Shown: positions 39,617-47,822 of the stretch, in pieces | Position numbering within the stretch: the stretch's first letter is position 1 | Layout of the letters: every line of letters starts with the position of its first letter | Source of the DNA: Solidesulfovibrio fructosivorans JJ] | GTDB taxonomy: Bacteria; Desulfobacterota; Desulfovibrionia; Desulfovibrionales; Desulfovibrionaceae | Direction of reading: 5' to 3' | Length of the DNA: 64,000 nucleotides | Assembly: GCF_000179555.1 (NCBI RefSeq) | Contig: NZ_AECZ01000010.1 | Location: 62,001 to 126,000, forward strand | Translations under genes and position numbers: made by a program | Notes under the pieces: model-generated | The model's database searches: none | Told to the model about the DNA's origin: nothing | What the model saw: the letters and a program-made list of their open reading frames with translations, nothing else

Positions 39617-40618
39617 TTAGATATTTTCTGGCCCGCAAACCGGCCAGACAAGAAAATCCCAACCGCTTTTGAAGCCCACGCCCACGGCTCCCTTGTGGAG
39701 GTAGAGGGCGTGGGCCCAATTTTTTTCAAAGGCGCTGGTGGTCGAAGACCAGTAGGCTTCGCCCACGTGCGTGAAGGGATGCCCGGCGGGCAGAGCCGGA
39801 AAGGCGCTCCCGGCATCGACCAGGGATTCCAATTCGTTGATGTTGGGCAGCCGCCAGCCCTCGCCGGAGGCGGCGGCAATGTCCAGCGCCTCGGCCCATG
39901 AGACCGTCCCCTTGGCCGCGTCAGCCGCGCGAGCCCAGAGGAGGCCGGTCAGCCGATCGAGCACGTTCGCGTCCCGCGTCTCGAAACGGGGCGTCGGCCA
40001 GAGCGTCCCCCGAAGCAGTTCCCCGTCCTGCCCCGTGCCGGCGCAGGTGATCCCCTCCCCGGCTCCATCGAAACAGCGGGTCTGCCCGGTGCGCGGCAAG
40101 AGCGTCTCCCCGGCCACGGGCCAACACAGGCAATCCTGGTCCTTGCGGCCGTAAAACATCCGCCCGCCCTCCATGTGGACGTACCAGGCATAGCCCGGCG
40201 CGGGAGCGGCGGTGGTCGAAGTCCAATACCAGCCAAGAAACACGTTTTGAAAAGGATGTCCGGGTGGAAGGGCCGGGCGCGCGGCCCCGTAGGAAAGAAG
40301 GCTTCGCAGCTCGCGACGGTTGGGCAGCCGCCAGTCGGTCCGGCCGAAGCGCCCATCGCGGGCCCAGCCAGCGGCGAAAGCGAGCGCCTCGGCCCAGGGC
40401 ATGGGGAACCCGGCAAGTCCGGCGTCGCGGGGCCAGACAAGTCCGGTCAGCGCGTCGGCAACCAGGTCCGGGCCAGACGCAACGAAACGGTCCCCAGCAG
40501 GCAGCAAGGGGGAGGCAAACGCCGCATCCTGGCCACTGCCCGAGCAAGGAACGTCCCGTCCGTCCACGTCATGGCAGGTCGTCTGCCCGGTCGGCAGCAC
40601 TGTTCTTGAAAAAGTCAT
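39617..40618 (-). CDS. DUF1566 (Lcl C-terminal domain) protein, two repeats
   Basis: A 333-residue protein with two copies of the DUF1566 unit. Each has TGLVWPRD or TGLLWARA, then WAEALAFA or WAEALDIA, then WRLPNRREL or WRLPNINEL, and a final WTSTT or WSSTT segment. There is no signal peptide. Some such domains resemble fibrobacter succinogenes major-domain or C-type-lectin folds, and the function is generally unknown. The ribosome-binding site is weak. It is convergent with the chemoreceptor upstream on the map. Confidence 0.82.
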   Translation of the reverse strand: MTFSRTVLPTGQTTCHDVDGRDVPCSGSGQDAAFASPLLPAGDRFVASGPDLVADALTGLVWPRDAGLAGFPMPWAEALAFAAGWARDGRFGRTDWRLPNRRELRSLLSYGAARPALPPGHPFQNVFLGWYWTSTTAAPAPGYAWYVHMEGGRMFYGRKDQDCLCWPVAGETLLPRTGQTRCFDGAGEGITCAGTGQDGELLRGTLWPTPRFETRDANVLDRLTGLLWARAADAAKGTVSWAEALDIAAASGEGWRLPNINELESLVDAGSAFPALPAGHPFTHVGEAYWSSTTSAFEKNWAHALYLHKGAVGVGFKSGWDFLVWPVCGPENI

Positions 40619-40724
40619 CCGGCCATTCTACCCGCCAACGGGTCGCATGGCCAGAAAAAGGCCCGCAAAGGCCGCCGCCGCGCGTGGGAAAAGCCGTACG
40701 CCGGATACTTGCGAAAACCAGCTG

Positions 40725-41015
40725 TCAGAAATGCAGCAACGCGTCCAAGCCTGCGCCGGCCATGCTCGGCACGAATTCCACCACCTCATAACGGGCCGCG
40801 CCCTCGCGCCAAAACGGGTCCCGGGCCAATATGGCCAGCAGGGCCTCGCGATTTTCGCAGCGGGCCAGGATCACGCCGCCCGTACGCGGCTCCCGGCGTC
40901 CGGACAACAAAAAAACACCCGCCGCGTACTGGGCCTCCAGAAAACGGATGTGCTCGGCGAGCAGGGCGTCAATGACATCAAGGCCTTTTTCATAGGTCAG
41001 CAAGACGACGAACAT
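40725..41015 (-). CDS. YciI-like (YCII-related) protein
   Basis: A 96-residue protein of the YCII family. MFVVLLTYEKGLDVIDALLA at the N-terminus, HIRFLEAQYAAGVFLLSGRR and the DPFWREGAARYEVVEF segment carry the conserved His and Asp of the family's putative active site. AAAGGAGATGCCCC precedes the ATG. The family includes small hydrolase- or dehydratase-like proteins with unclear substrates. It is divergent from the cyclic-nucleotide-binding gene. Confidence 0.85.
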   Translation of the reverse strand: MFVVLLTYEKGLDVIDALLAEHIRFLEAQYAAGVFLLSGRREPRTGGVILARCENREALLAILARDPFWREGAARYEVVEFVPSMAGAGLDALLHF

Positions 41016-41187
41016 GGGGCATCTCCTTTGGCAACAAAGGCCGGATGCGCCGCTTGAATGGAAGGCAAGCCCCCAAACCGGCGCATTCGCCCTTTTTTCT
41101 TGCCACAAAGGCGTATAAGGTAGCCCTCGAAAGCTGGCAAGGAAGCAGGCAACACGCCGCCGTCGCGGCCACCGTTGGGAGGGCAAG

Positions 41188-41667
41188 GTGAACGAGGAAC
41201 AACGGGAAGCGGAAATCGCGGCCATCGCCGAACGCCTCGACGGACTCAAGCTCGCGGCCGACTTCACCGCCGGGGAAATTCGGGTTCTCGCCGCCTATGT
41301 CCAGGAAAGCGCCTTCCCGGCCGGCACGGTCGTCATCCAGGAAGGCCGCAAGGCCAATTCGCTGGCCTTCATGGCCGAGGGCGTGGCGACCATCCAGAAA
41401 GAGGACAGCAACGCGCCCGAGCGCCACATTATCGAGCTGGGCCGGGACGCCGTCATCGGCGAAATCGCCTTTTTCGACAATGAACCCCGTTCCGCCACAG
41501 TGGTGGCCAAGACCGACGTGCGCCTCCTGGTCCTGACCCGTGACCAGTTCGATGCTCTGGCCGTTGAGCAGCCGCAACTCGCCATCAAGGTGCTTTTCGC
41601 CGTGGGCCGCGTCTTGAGCCACCGCCTGCGCCAGGTGACGGGCCGTTTCGTGGGCTTGCTCGCCTAG
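41188..41667 (+). CDS. Cyclic-nucleotide-binding domain protein
   Basis: A 159-residue protein that is nearly all one cNMP-binding beta-roll: AFPAGTVVIQEGRKANSLAF, then DAVIGEIAFFDNEPRSATVV, the phosphate-binding cassette (GEIAFFDNEPRSAT), and a C-terminal helix. There is no DNA-binding domain, so it is not a Crp-type regulator by itself. It could be a stand-alone second-messenger sensor acting on a partner. Start is GTG with GGGAGG upstream. Possibly monocistronic. Confidence 0.88.
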   Translation: MNEEQREAEIAAIAERLDGLKLAADFTAGEIRVLAAYVQESAFPAGTVVIQEGRKANSLAFMAEGVATIQKEDSNAPERHIIELGRDAVIGEIAFFDNEPRSATVVAKTDVRLLVLTRDQFDALAVEQPQLAIKVLFAVGRVLSHRLRQVTGRFVGLLA

Positions 41668-41761
41668 AAAAAATACTCCCCTACCCCGTTTGCGAGGCTT
41701 TTTAAAATATCAACCGCCCTTCTCCTTCCCCCAACGGTATGAACGTGAGGAAGAGAAAAAC

Positions 41762-41801
41762 GCGAGAGGGGAAACCCTTTTTCAAGGATTTCCCCTCTCG
41801 T
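41762..41801. repeat. Intergenic palindrome, GCGAGAGGGG family, copy 5
   Basis: GCGAGAGGGGAAACCCTTT against a slightly altered right arm ending TTTCCCCTCTCG, between the convergent cyclic-nucleotide-binding and chemoreceptor genes. Confidence 0.8.
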
Positions 41802-41826
41802 GGATCATGGCATTTTTTCTCTTGCG

Positions 41827-43857
41827 CTAGGCCATAATGGCTTCCTGACCGGATTCCAGGCCCGAGACCACGCTTTCCAGGCTCCGCGCCTGTCCGCCAA
41901 GCTCGGCCACGGCCTTGGCCGAGGCGGCCATGGCTTCCAGGGTATCGACGGCGATGCGGTTGATTTCCTCCGTGGCCCGGCGAATCTCCTCGGACGTGGC
42001 GGACTGCTCCTCGGCGGCCGTGGCCATGGAGCGGATCTGGTCCGAGGTCTTGACCACGATGCCCACAATTTCCTGCAACATCTCGCCCGAGTCGTTGGCC
42101 TTCTTGGTGCCGTCCTGGATGGCGACGCTGGTCTGCTCGGTTTTTTCGATGTTCTTGCGGGTGCTCTGCTGCATGGTGGTGATAAAACCGGCCACATCCT
42201 TGGTGGCGGCCATGGTCTTTTCGGCGAGCTTGCGCACCTCGTCGGCCACCACGGCGAACCCCCGGCCGGCTTCCCCGGCCCGGGCCGCCTCGATGGCGGC
42301 GTTTAGGGCCAGCAGGTTGGTCTGATCAGCAATGTCGGCAATGACGCCCATGATCTTGCCGATGCCCTCGGCCTGACCGCCGAGTTCATCCATGTCCCGC
42401 CGCAGTTCATCGGCAAGCTTGTTAACGTTGCGGATAGCCTCCACGACGCCGGCCACCATCCCTGCCCCGGTTTCCGCCTTTTCCTTGGCAGTCTCGGCAA
42501 GGGCGTCGGCGGCGGAGGCGTTTTGGGCCACTTCCGTCACCGCTTCGGTCATGGCGTCCATGGCCGAGGCGGTCTCGCCGATGCGGTCCTTTTGCTGCAT
42601 GGCCCCGCTCTCGACCATGTTGACGCGCTGCGTCAGATCCTCGATCTCACGGGCCAGGCTGTCGGCGATGGCCTGGGCTTCCCGGGCCGTTTCGCGCATG
42701 CGGCCGGTCTGGGCCAGCATGGCGGCCTCGCCATGACGCAGTTCGGTGAAATCCGAATAGACACAAAGCGAGCCCATCAGCTGCCCGTTAATCGTGTTGT
42801 AGAGCGGCGACGCATCAATGAGGACATTGCGCTCGTTGCCCTTGCGGGAGGTGATCACGACTTCTTTGCGGATGTTCCTGTTTTCGGTCATGGCCGTGGC
42901 AAGTACGGTCTTGCGCGTGGAATCCCCATAAAAAAAGCCGGCCACATTTTCCCCATAATGCTGCTCCGGGGTGCCGGATTGTTCGATCAGGGTCATGAGG
43001 CTGTCGTTGGTGAGCTGCAACTTTTCCTCGTTGTCCACCACGACGTACGGCGTGGCAATGCCGCGCACGATTCCCTGGTAATAGCCCAGCGACGTTTCCA
43101 GGTAATGAACCATCTCCTGCAACGACGACGCGATCTGAGCGAATTCGCGCGGCAGGCCGGTTTTCGGCTTGGTGCTGAAATCGCCGCCGCCAATGGTCCT
43201 GGCGTAGGTGATGATGGCCGTCGCGCCCCGGCCGAGGCCGCGAATCAAGAAGACGATCAGCCCCGACAGCAAGATCACCGAAACAATGGCCATCGCCAGA
43301 AACATATGGAAGACCGAGGTCTCTCCGGCCTCAATGGCCTTGAGGTTGTCCGCCGCGACACGTTGCTGGATAGTGATGAGGGAAAGCACCGTTTTCTTTA
43401 TGATGCGCCAAAGCGGCGTTTCTTCGGTGTTGAGCATGGCCACGGCTTTTGAAACGTCTCCTGCTGTGGCCATTTCCATCAAGTGTAGCTTGATATCATG
43501 ACTTTTATTCCATTGTGGTTCTATGCCGGAAAGTTGCCTGGCCATATCACCAGTGGCCAATGACGCGGCGGCAGCGAGAGCTTTACGGAATTTTTTGTCG
43601 GCAGCGGCAAAGTTATCCTTGGCTTTTTGATCCTGTGGATTGAGAATAACATTGCGTGTGGCCTGTTCCGTTTGCAAACCTTGGGCATAGACATCCTGAA
43701 GGTGGAAAAGCAGCGGGCTATCAACACTTCCGATCGATTCCAGATACCCGAACATCCGTCCCTGTTGTAGATAGAGAAGAAATATGGTGAGCGCTGCACC
43801 TATGATGCTGGCTATACCTAGTGTCATCAACAACCACTTAATGCTCATTCGCCCCAT
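41827..43857 (-). CDS. Methyl-accepting chemotaxis protein with PAS domain
   Basis: A 676-residue chemoreceptor. An N-terminal helix (about 4-30) and a second near 185-205 flank a periplasmic helical sensor of about 150 residues, probably a four-helix bundle. A cytosolic PAS domain (about 250-370, with [15 protein letters not shown] and [20 protein letters not shown]) precedes the signalling hairpin with [30 protein letters not shown] stands directly before the chosen ATG. Dual periplasmic and cytosolic sensing is likely; ligands unknown. Transcribed from the promoter at 43951-43979. Confidence 0.9.
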   Translation of the reverse strand: MGRMSIKWLLMTLGIASIIGAALTIFLLYLQQGRMFGYLESIGSVDSPLLFHLQDVYAQGLQTEQATRNVILNPQDQKAKDNFAAADKKFRKALAAAASLATGDMARQLSGIEPQWNKSHDIKLHLMEMATAGDVSKAVAMLNTEETPLWRIIKKTVLSLITIQQRVAADNLKAIEAGETSVFHMFLAMAIVSVILLSGLIVFLIRGLGRGATAIITYARTIGGGDFSTKPKTGLPREFAQIASSLQEMVHYLETSLGYYQGIVRGIATPYVVVDNEEKLQLTNDSLMTLIEQSGTPEQHYGENVAGFFYGDSTRKTVLATAMTENRNIRKEVVITSRKGNERNVLIDASPLYNTINGQLMGSLCVYSDFTELRHGEAAMLAQTGRMRETAREAQAIADSLAREIEDLTQRVNMVESGAMQQKDRIGETASAMDAMTEAVTEVAQNASAADALAETAKEKAETGAGMVAGVVEAIRNVNKLADELRRDMDELGGQAEGIGKIMGVIADIADQTNLLALNAAIEAARAGEAGRGFAVVADEVRKLAEKTMAATKDVAGFITTMQQSTRKNIEKTEQTSVAIQDGTKKANDSGEMLQEIVGIVVKTSDQIRSMATAAEEQSATSEEIRRATEEINRIAVDTLEAMAASAKAVAELGGQARSLESVVSGLESGQEAIMA

Positions 43858-43950
43858 ACTATTCTCCAATGCAAAATGAAAACATCGTTCACATGACGAC
43901 AATATCGGGCCCTGCCCGGAACAAGCCGTTCCCTTTCATAAAACTTGACT

Positions 43951-43979
43951 ATATTATTTTGTATATAGCGAAATAGCAA
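43951..43979 (-). promoter_or_regulatory. Promoter of the PAS chemoreceptor gene
   Basis: On the minus strand TTGCTA (43974-43979) and TAATAT (43951-43956) are 17 bases apart, about 95 bases upstream of the start codon in an AT-rich stretch. Confidence 0.6.
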
Positions 43980-44451
43980 GCAGAAGGCAACGCTTTTGCC
44001 TTAAAGCCCAACTTTCGCGAAAAATATCACAAAAAAACACCTCTCGCGCAATAGGAAAATGACTTATTTTGTGATAAAAATAACAAATATATTTCCTGCT
44101 ATCACCATCCCATAGCGGCAACAACAGTTCTGAACCCGCGTTATTGCTAGGAAAAGAATTCCAGTTCTCATGACGCGGCACTACCGCAAAGGGTGGACAC
44201 GGCAAGGTGAAAGACTCGCAATGCGCCTCACACAATCTTCAGCAGGGATGACGGACACAGGCATCTTCAAGAAAGCCAGGGAGCCAAATGCCCCGGAAGC
44301 GGCCGGAAAAAAGACTTCCCGAAAGCGATGGCACGCGGTAAAGAAAAAGCGGAAGGTTCGGGCCTGTTCGCCGCAGTAACGCCGCGAGAGGGCCTTTTTG
44401 TCACTCTCATGCGCCGCGTCGCTTAATCCAGACGACGCGAGGAGACTCGCC
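43980..44451. other. AT-rich intergenic region without recognisable gene
   Basis: About 470 bases between the chemoreceptor promoter and the small lipoprotein. Base composition is clearly lower in GC than the surroundings up to about 44160. Short frames exist (for example 44170-44379) but are basic, unlike any family known to me, and lack a good ribosome-binding site. A partial copy of the GCGAGAGGG motif lies at 44383-44410. Confidence 0.4.
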
Positions 44452-44697
44452 ATGCGCCCTACCATTCTGGCGTTCCTTGTCTTTTTTGCCCTTGCCGCCG
44501 GCTGCACCCGCGCGCCGTATTCCAAGGCTGGCGTGGAACAGGCCACGGTGGAAAACGATTATTCCGATTGCTTCAGCAAGGCGTCGCTTGCGGTCAACAC
44601 GCCGCCCTTTCCGGAGAGCCCCATCGGGCAGCGCAAACTGGATACGGACGCCTGCATGAAGGAGCGCGGCTACCAGGGGCTTTTGCAGCTGTTTTAG
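44452..44697 (+). CDS. Small lipoprotein of unknown function
   Basis: An 81-residue lipoprotein. The signal peptide ends in LAAGC with lipidated Cys 18. The mature part has two further Cys (in DYSDCFSKA and DTDACMKERGY), which could form a disulfide in the periplasm. The YSDCF and CMKERGY pattern recalls small lipoproteins annotated as hypothetical in Desulfovibrio-type genomes. GAGGAGACTCGCC precedes the ATG. It ends just upstream of the tmRNA promoter. Confidence 0.75.
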   Translation: MRPTILAFLVFFALAAGCTRAPYSKAGVEQATVENDYSDCFSKASLAVNTPPFPESPIGQRKLDTDACMKERGYQGLLQLF

Positions 44698-44709
44698 CCG
44701 AGAGGCCAC

Positions 44710-44737
44710 TTGCCTTTTGGCCGGTGTGCGTTATACA
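44710..44737 (+). promoter_or_regulatory. Promoter of ssrA
   Basis: TTGCCT (44710-44715) and TATACA (44732-44737), 16 bases apart, end 12 bases before the mature tmRNA 5' end. Confidence 0.6.
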
Positions 44738-44749
44738 TAGTATCTTGAC

Positions 44750-45106
44750 GGGGGCGCCCTGGTTTCGACGGGGATAGTGAAGCCTTGGTTGCAGGTCGAG
44801 GTGCCGCGAGGCCTCGTAAAACACGCGGCAACTGGTTAACTGCCAACGATTACGATTACGCTCTGGCTGCTTAATGACAGCCAGCGTCCCCTCGGCTGAC
44901 GCCTGATACGCCGAACCGGGACGCCACCCCTATCAGGCTGGCGCAAACCTTCGTCCGTTGGGGGGCGCGCGAGACCTTAGACGGACTGGCCGAGGGCGGC
45001 CCGGCCGAAAGGCCTGCCTGAGGCGAGATTGTTTTTCGGTCTAAGCCTGTAGACGCTAGGAGCGGAGCATTCTCGGACGGGGGTTCGATTCCCCCCGCCT
45101 CCACCA
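44750..45106 (+). ncRNA. ssrA: Transfer-messenger RNA (tmRNA)
   Basis: Rescues stalled ribosomes with SmpB. The 5' end GGGGGCG pairs with CGCCTCC near the 3' end to form the acceptor stem, followed by A and an encoded CCA. The T-arm is GGGGGTTCGATTCCCCC. The resume frame begins GCC at 44842 and encodes ANDYDYALAA followed by TAA (44872-44874). The 357-base length is normal for a one-piece tmRNA. It has its own promoter and terminator. The 3' end is a well-known integration target, and a broken integrase follows. Confidence 0.97.
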
Positions 45107-45158
45107 ACTGACCATCCGACACCGTCCGTTACGGTTCAAAAAGTCAGAAATTTCAGCC

Positions 45159-45195
45159 AAGAAGCCGGTCCGCAAGGTCCGGCTTCTTCCGTTTT
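45159..45195 (+). terminator. Terminator of ssrA
   Basis: Stem AAGAAGCCGG/CCGGCTTCTT with a ten-base inner part that pairs further, then a short T-run (45192-45195). Confidence 0.75.
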
Positions 45196-45208
45196 GGTTC
45201 GTTGACAT

Positions 45209-45242
45209 CCGGACAACTCACCGGATAACTAACCGGACAACA
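45209..45242 (+). repeat. Three direct repeats of CCGGAYAAC, 12-base period
   Basis: CCGGACAACT, CCGGATAACT and CCGGACAACA begin at 45209, 45221 and 45233. Inverted copies TTGTCCGG occur at the integrase start (from 45272) and near 45330. They are placed as arm-type binding sites of the adjacent integrase would be. Confidence 0.6.
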
Positions 45243-45278
45243 CGCCAATTCCTCAACTTTCCGCAAGGAGGTTGTCCG

Positions 45279-46091
45279 GTGGCTCTTACCAACGTAGCGA
45301 TTTCTAACGCAAAACCAGGAAAGTCTGTTGTCCGGTTGAAGGACGAGCGAGGCTTGTATTTAGAAATCTCACCACGGGGCGGAAAATGGTGGCGGCTGCG
45401 CTACTGGATCGGCGGGAAGGAGAACCGGATTTCCCTTGGCGTCTATCCCGACGTCTCCCTCAAAGATGCTCGGGGGCGGCGTGACGAGGCTCGTAAGCTC
45501 ATCGCCAACGGCATCGACCCGAGCCAAGCCCGCAAGGAAGAAAAAGCCGAAATCGCCTCCGACGCCGTGACCTTTGAGAAGGTAGCGCGGGAATGGTTCG
45601 CCAAGTTCAAGGAGAACTGGACACCCGGCCACGCCGCCCGGACCATGCGGCGCTTCGAGATGGACGTCTTCCCGTGGATCGGCGCGCGCCCCATCCGCGA
45701 CATCCTGGCCCCGGAGCTACTGACCACCATTCGTCGAATCGAATCCCGGTGAGCCATCGAGACGGCGCACCGGACCTTGCAGAACTGCGGCCAAGTCTTC
45801 CGCTACGCCGTGGCGTCTGGCCATGCTGACCGCGACATCTCCGGCGACCTGCGCGGAGCCATGCGCGGAGCCATCCCCCCTTCCAAGGAAAAGCATCACA
45901 CTTCCGTCATCGACCCCAGGGACGTGGCGTCCCTGCTGCGGACTATCGAGACGTACCAGGGCTCTTTCATGACCATGAGCGCCCTACGCTTGGCCCCTAT
46001 GCTGTTCGTGCGCCCCGGCGAACTGCGCCATGCCGAATGGACGAAATACACAACAAGCCTTCACTTCATCCTCACAAATTCAATAAAATAA
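45279..46091 (+). pseudogene. P4-type tyrosine integrase, interrupted and truncated
   Basis: The GTG start with AAGGAGG opens the usual N-terminus (LTNVAISNAKPGKSVVRLKD, then YLEISPRGGKWWRLRYWIGG). TGA at 45750-45752 interrupts the frame, which continues unchanged as AIETAHRTLQNCGQVFRYAV. The first catalytic Arg is present (RPGELRHAEW), but the reading then turns into AT-rich unrelated sequence, so the HxxR and Tyr boxes are lost. The gene lies 172 bases beyond the tmRNA, the typical place for an integrase that used the tmRNA 3' end. It cannot be active. Confidence 0.85.
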
Positions 46092-46371
46092 CTTGAAGAC
46101 CAGCTCCATTCAATGGATAAAATTAAAAAAATAGCAACACAAGAGCGAGACGAATTTATAAACAATTTAATCTTGGTTTTATATCAAAGATAGACTGCTT
46201 AGCTTTAATGTCAAAAATTGGATGAAAGACACTTCTTTAAACTTTCTTGATTCTATAATAGCTCCAGCCACAACGCTGTCAATACCGTATTCCTGGCCCG
46301 TACCTTCATACTCAAGACCCGGTTCCGATTTGACCAGAGGAAATAAGAGCAGAACGCCGCAGAGGGTACTG
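46092..46371. other. AT-rich island remnant
   Basis: About 280 bases, markedly poorer in GC than the neighbours. A 26-codon frame (46113-46193, MDKIKKIATQERDEFINNLI) has lysine- and isoleucine-rich composition unlike this chromosome. I recognise no family. It is probably what remains of the element that carried the integrase. Confidence 0.5.
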
Positions 46372-47796
46372 TCAGGACGAGGAATGGCGCGTCAGCCCAT
46401 GCTGGCGCAGCAAGGCATAGAGCCTGGCCCGGGACAACCCCGACAGGGCCTCGGCCCGTTCCATGCTCTCCCCGGCAACGTGCAGTAAAGCCTCCAGGTA
46501 GAGCCGGTCGATCCGGGCCAGTTCCTTGGCCCGAAAGGCACGAATGGGAGGGAAATGCTCCGGATCGAGGTCGGGACGCGGAGAGGGTTCCCGTTCCGCG
46601 ATCGGGGCGCTCTCGACCGTGACGGAACGGCGGGCCAGCCAGGCTCGGATGTGCACCGGCAAATGCCGGGGGAGCAGGGTCGTTTCGGCCTCGGCCGCAG
46701 CCAGGGCGCTGTCCGTGGCGCTGAAAAGTTCACGCACGTTGCCGGGCCAGCCGTATTCGAAAAGCGCACCCCAAAATTCCGGTGAGCCCTCCCTGGCCGG
46801 CTCGTCCTCCTCCCCGGCCCGCATCTGCAGGCGATGGCGGCAAAGTGCCTCGATGTCCACCGTGCGGCCTCGCAGCGGCGGCAGTTCTATGGTCATGCCC
46901 CGCAGCCTGAAGAGCAGGTCCTGGCGAAAGGTCCAATCCGCCACCATCCGTTCCAGATCCCGGTTGGTGGCCGCCACCAGCCGAAAATCGCTGCGCACCT
47001 CCTCGGTGGCCCCCACCGGGCGAAAGCGATGCTCCTGCAGCAGGCGCAGGAAGGCCTTTTGCACGGCCAGGGGCAGCTCACCGATCTCGTCGAGAAACAG
47101 CGTGCCGCCGTGGGCTTGGCGGATCAGCCCCGGATGCTTCTTCTCGGCCGTGGTGAAGGCCCCCTTCTCGTGGCCGAAGAGCATGCTCTCCACCAGCGAT
47201 TCCGGCAGGGCGGCGCAGTCCACCACCACGAAGGGCCCGTCGCGACGGTCGCTGTTGTCGTGGATGACCCGAGCGAAAAGCTCCTTGCCCGTGCCGGTCT
47301 CGCCCACGATCAGGACGTTGGCCCCGCTTCTGGCCGCCCGGGCCGCCATGTCCAGGCAGGCCGCCAGCGCCTTGCTCTCGCCGATGATGCCTTCGCGCCG
47401 CAGCGGAGCCCTGGGCTTGGCCAGAGCCTTGTTGTGGTGGTACTCCACGGCCCGGCTTATGGGGAGACGGATTTTGCTCAGGGTGCCGGGTTTGGTGATG
47501 TAGTCCCAGGCCCCGCTTTTGATGGCCAACTCGGCCCCGTCCGGGTCGCCCTGGCCGGTGAGGATGATGATCTCGGGCGCGTCCGGCATCTCACGGACGG
47601 CCGGGATGTGCTTTAGGCCATTGCCGTCGGGCAGGACCACGTCCAGCACCACCACGTCGAAACCGCCCAGGGCCAGCTTTTCCAGGCCGGTCTCAAGGCT
47701 GTTGGCCGCCTCGCTTTCCCAGCCCAGGCCGGCGATGATGGCCTGGAGGGAGCGGCAGAAGCCGACGTCGTCGTCGATGACGAGAATGCGGGGCAT
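46372..47796 (-). CDS. Sigma-54 response regulator with GAFTTA variant
   Basis: A 474-residue activator beside the Hdr operon. The receiver (1-120) has VIDDD and phospho-Asp in VLDVVLPDGNG. The AAA domain has GETGTGKE, Walker [12 protein letters not shown], and a sigma-54 contact loop reading GAFTTA (in GHEKGAFTTAEKK) instead of GAFTGA. The C-terminal helix-turn-helix is ESMERAEALSGLSRARLYAL. GGGAGG lies nine bases before the ATG. The kinase gene is 26 bases upstream on the same strand, so they form an operon, divergent from hdrA1 whose -24/-12 promoter it most likely activates. Confidence 0.9.
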   Translation of the reverse strand: MPRILVIDDDVGFCRSLQAIIAGLGWESEAANSLETGLEKLALGGFDVVVLDVVLPDGNGLKHIPAVREMPDAPEIIILTGQGDPDGAELAIKSGAWDYITKPGTLSKIRLPISRAVEYHHNKALAKPRAPLRREGIIGESKALAACLDMAARAARSGANVLIVGETGTGKELFARVIHDNSDRRDGPFVVVDCAALPESLVESMLFGHEKGAFTTAEKKHPGLIRQAHGGTLFLDEIGELPLAVQKAFLRLLQEHRFRPVGATEEVRSDFRLVAATNRDLERMVADWTFRQDLLFRLRGMTIELPPLRGRTVDIEALCRHRLQMRAGEEDEPAREGSPEFWGALFEYGWPGNVRELFSATDSALAAAEAETTLLPRHLPVHIRAWLARRSVTVESAPIAEREPSPRPDLDPEHFPPIRAFRAKELARIDRLYLEALLHVAGESMERAEALSGLSRARLYALLRQHGLTRHSSS

Positions 47797-47822
47797 GATT
47801 GTCCGCCTCCCTGAAAATGTCC

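Noticed and set aside
44170-44379. 69-codon frame between the chemoreceptor and the small lipoprotein
   Set aside because: Very basic composition, no ribosome-binding site and no recognisable family.
45209-45242. CRISPR-like array near the integrase
   Set aside because: The repeats are ten bases with two-base spacers, too short for CRISPR, and are better explained as integrase arm sites.
45750-45752. TGA in the integrase read as selenocysteine
   Set aside because: No selenocysteine insertion hairpin is apparent, the family does not use it, and the gene is also truncated downstream.
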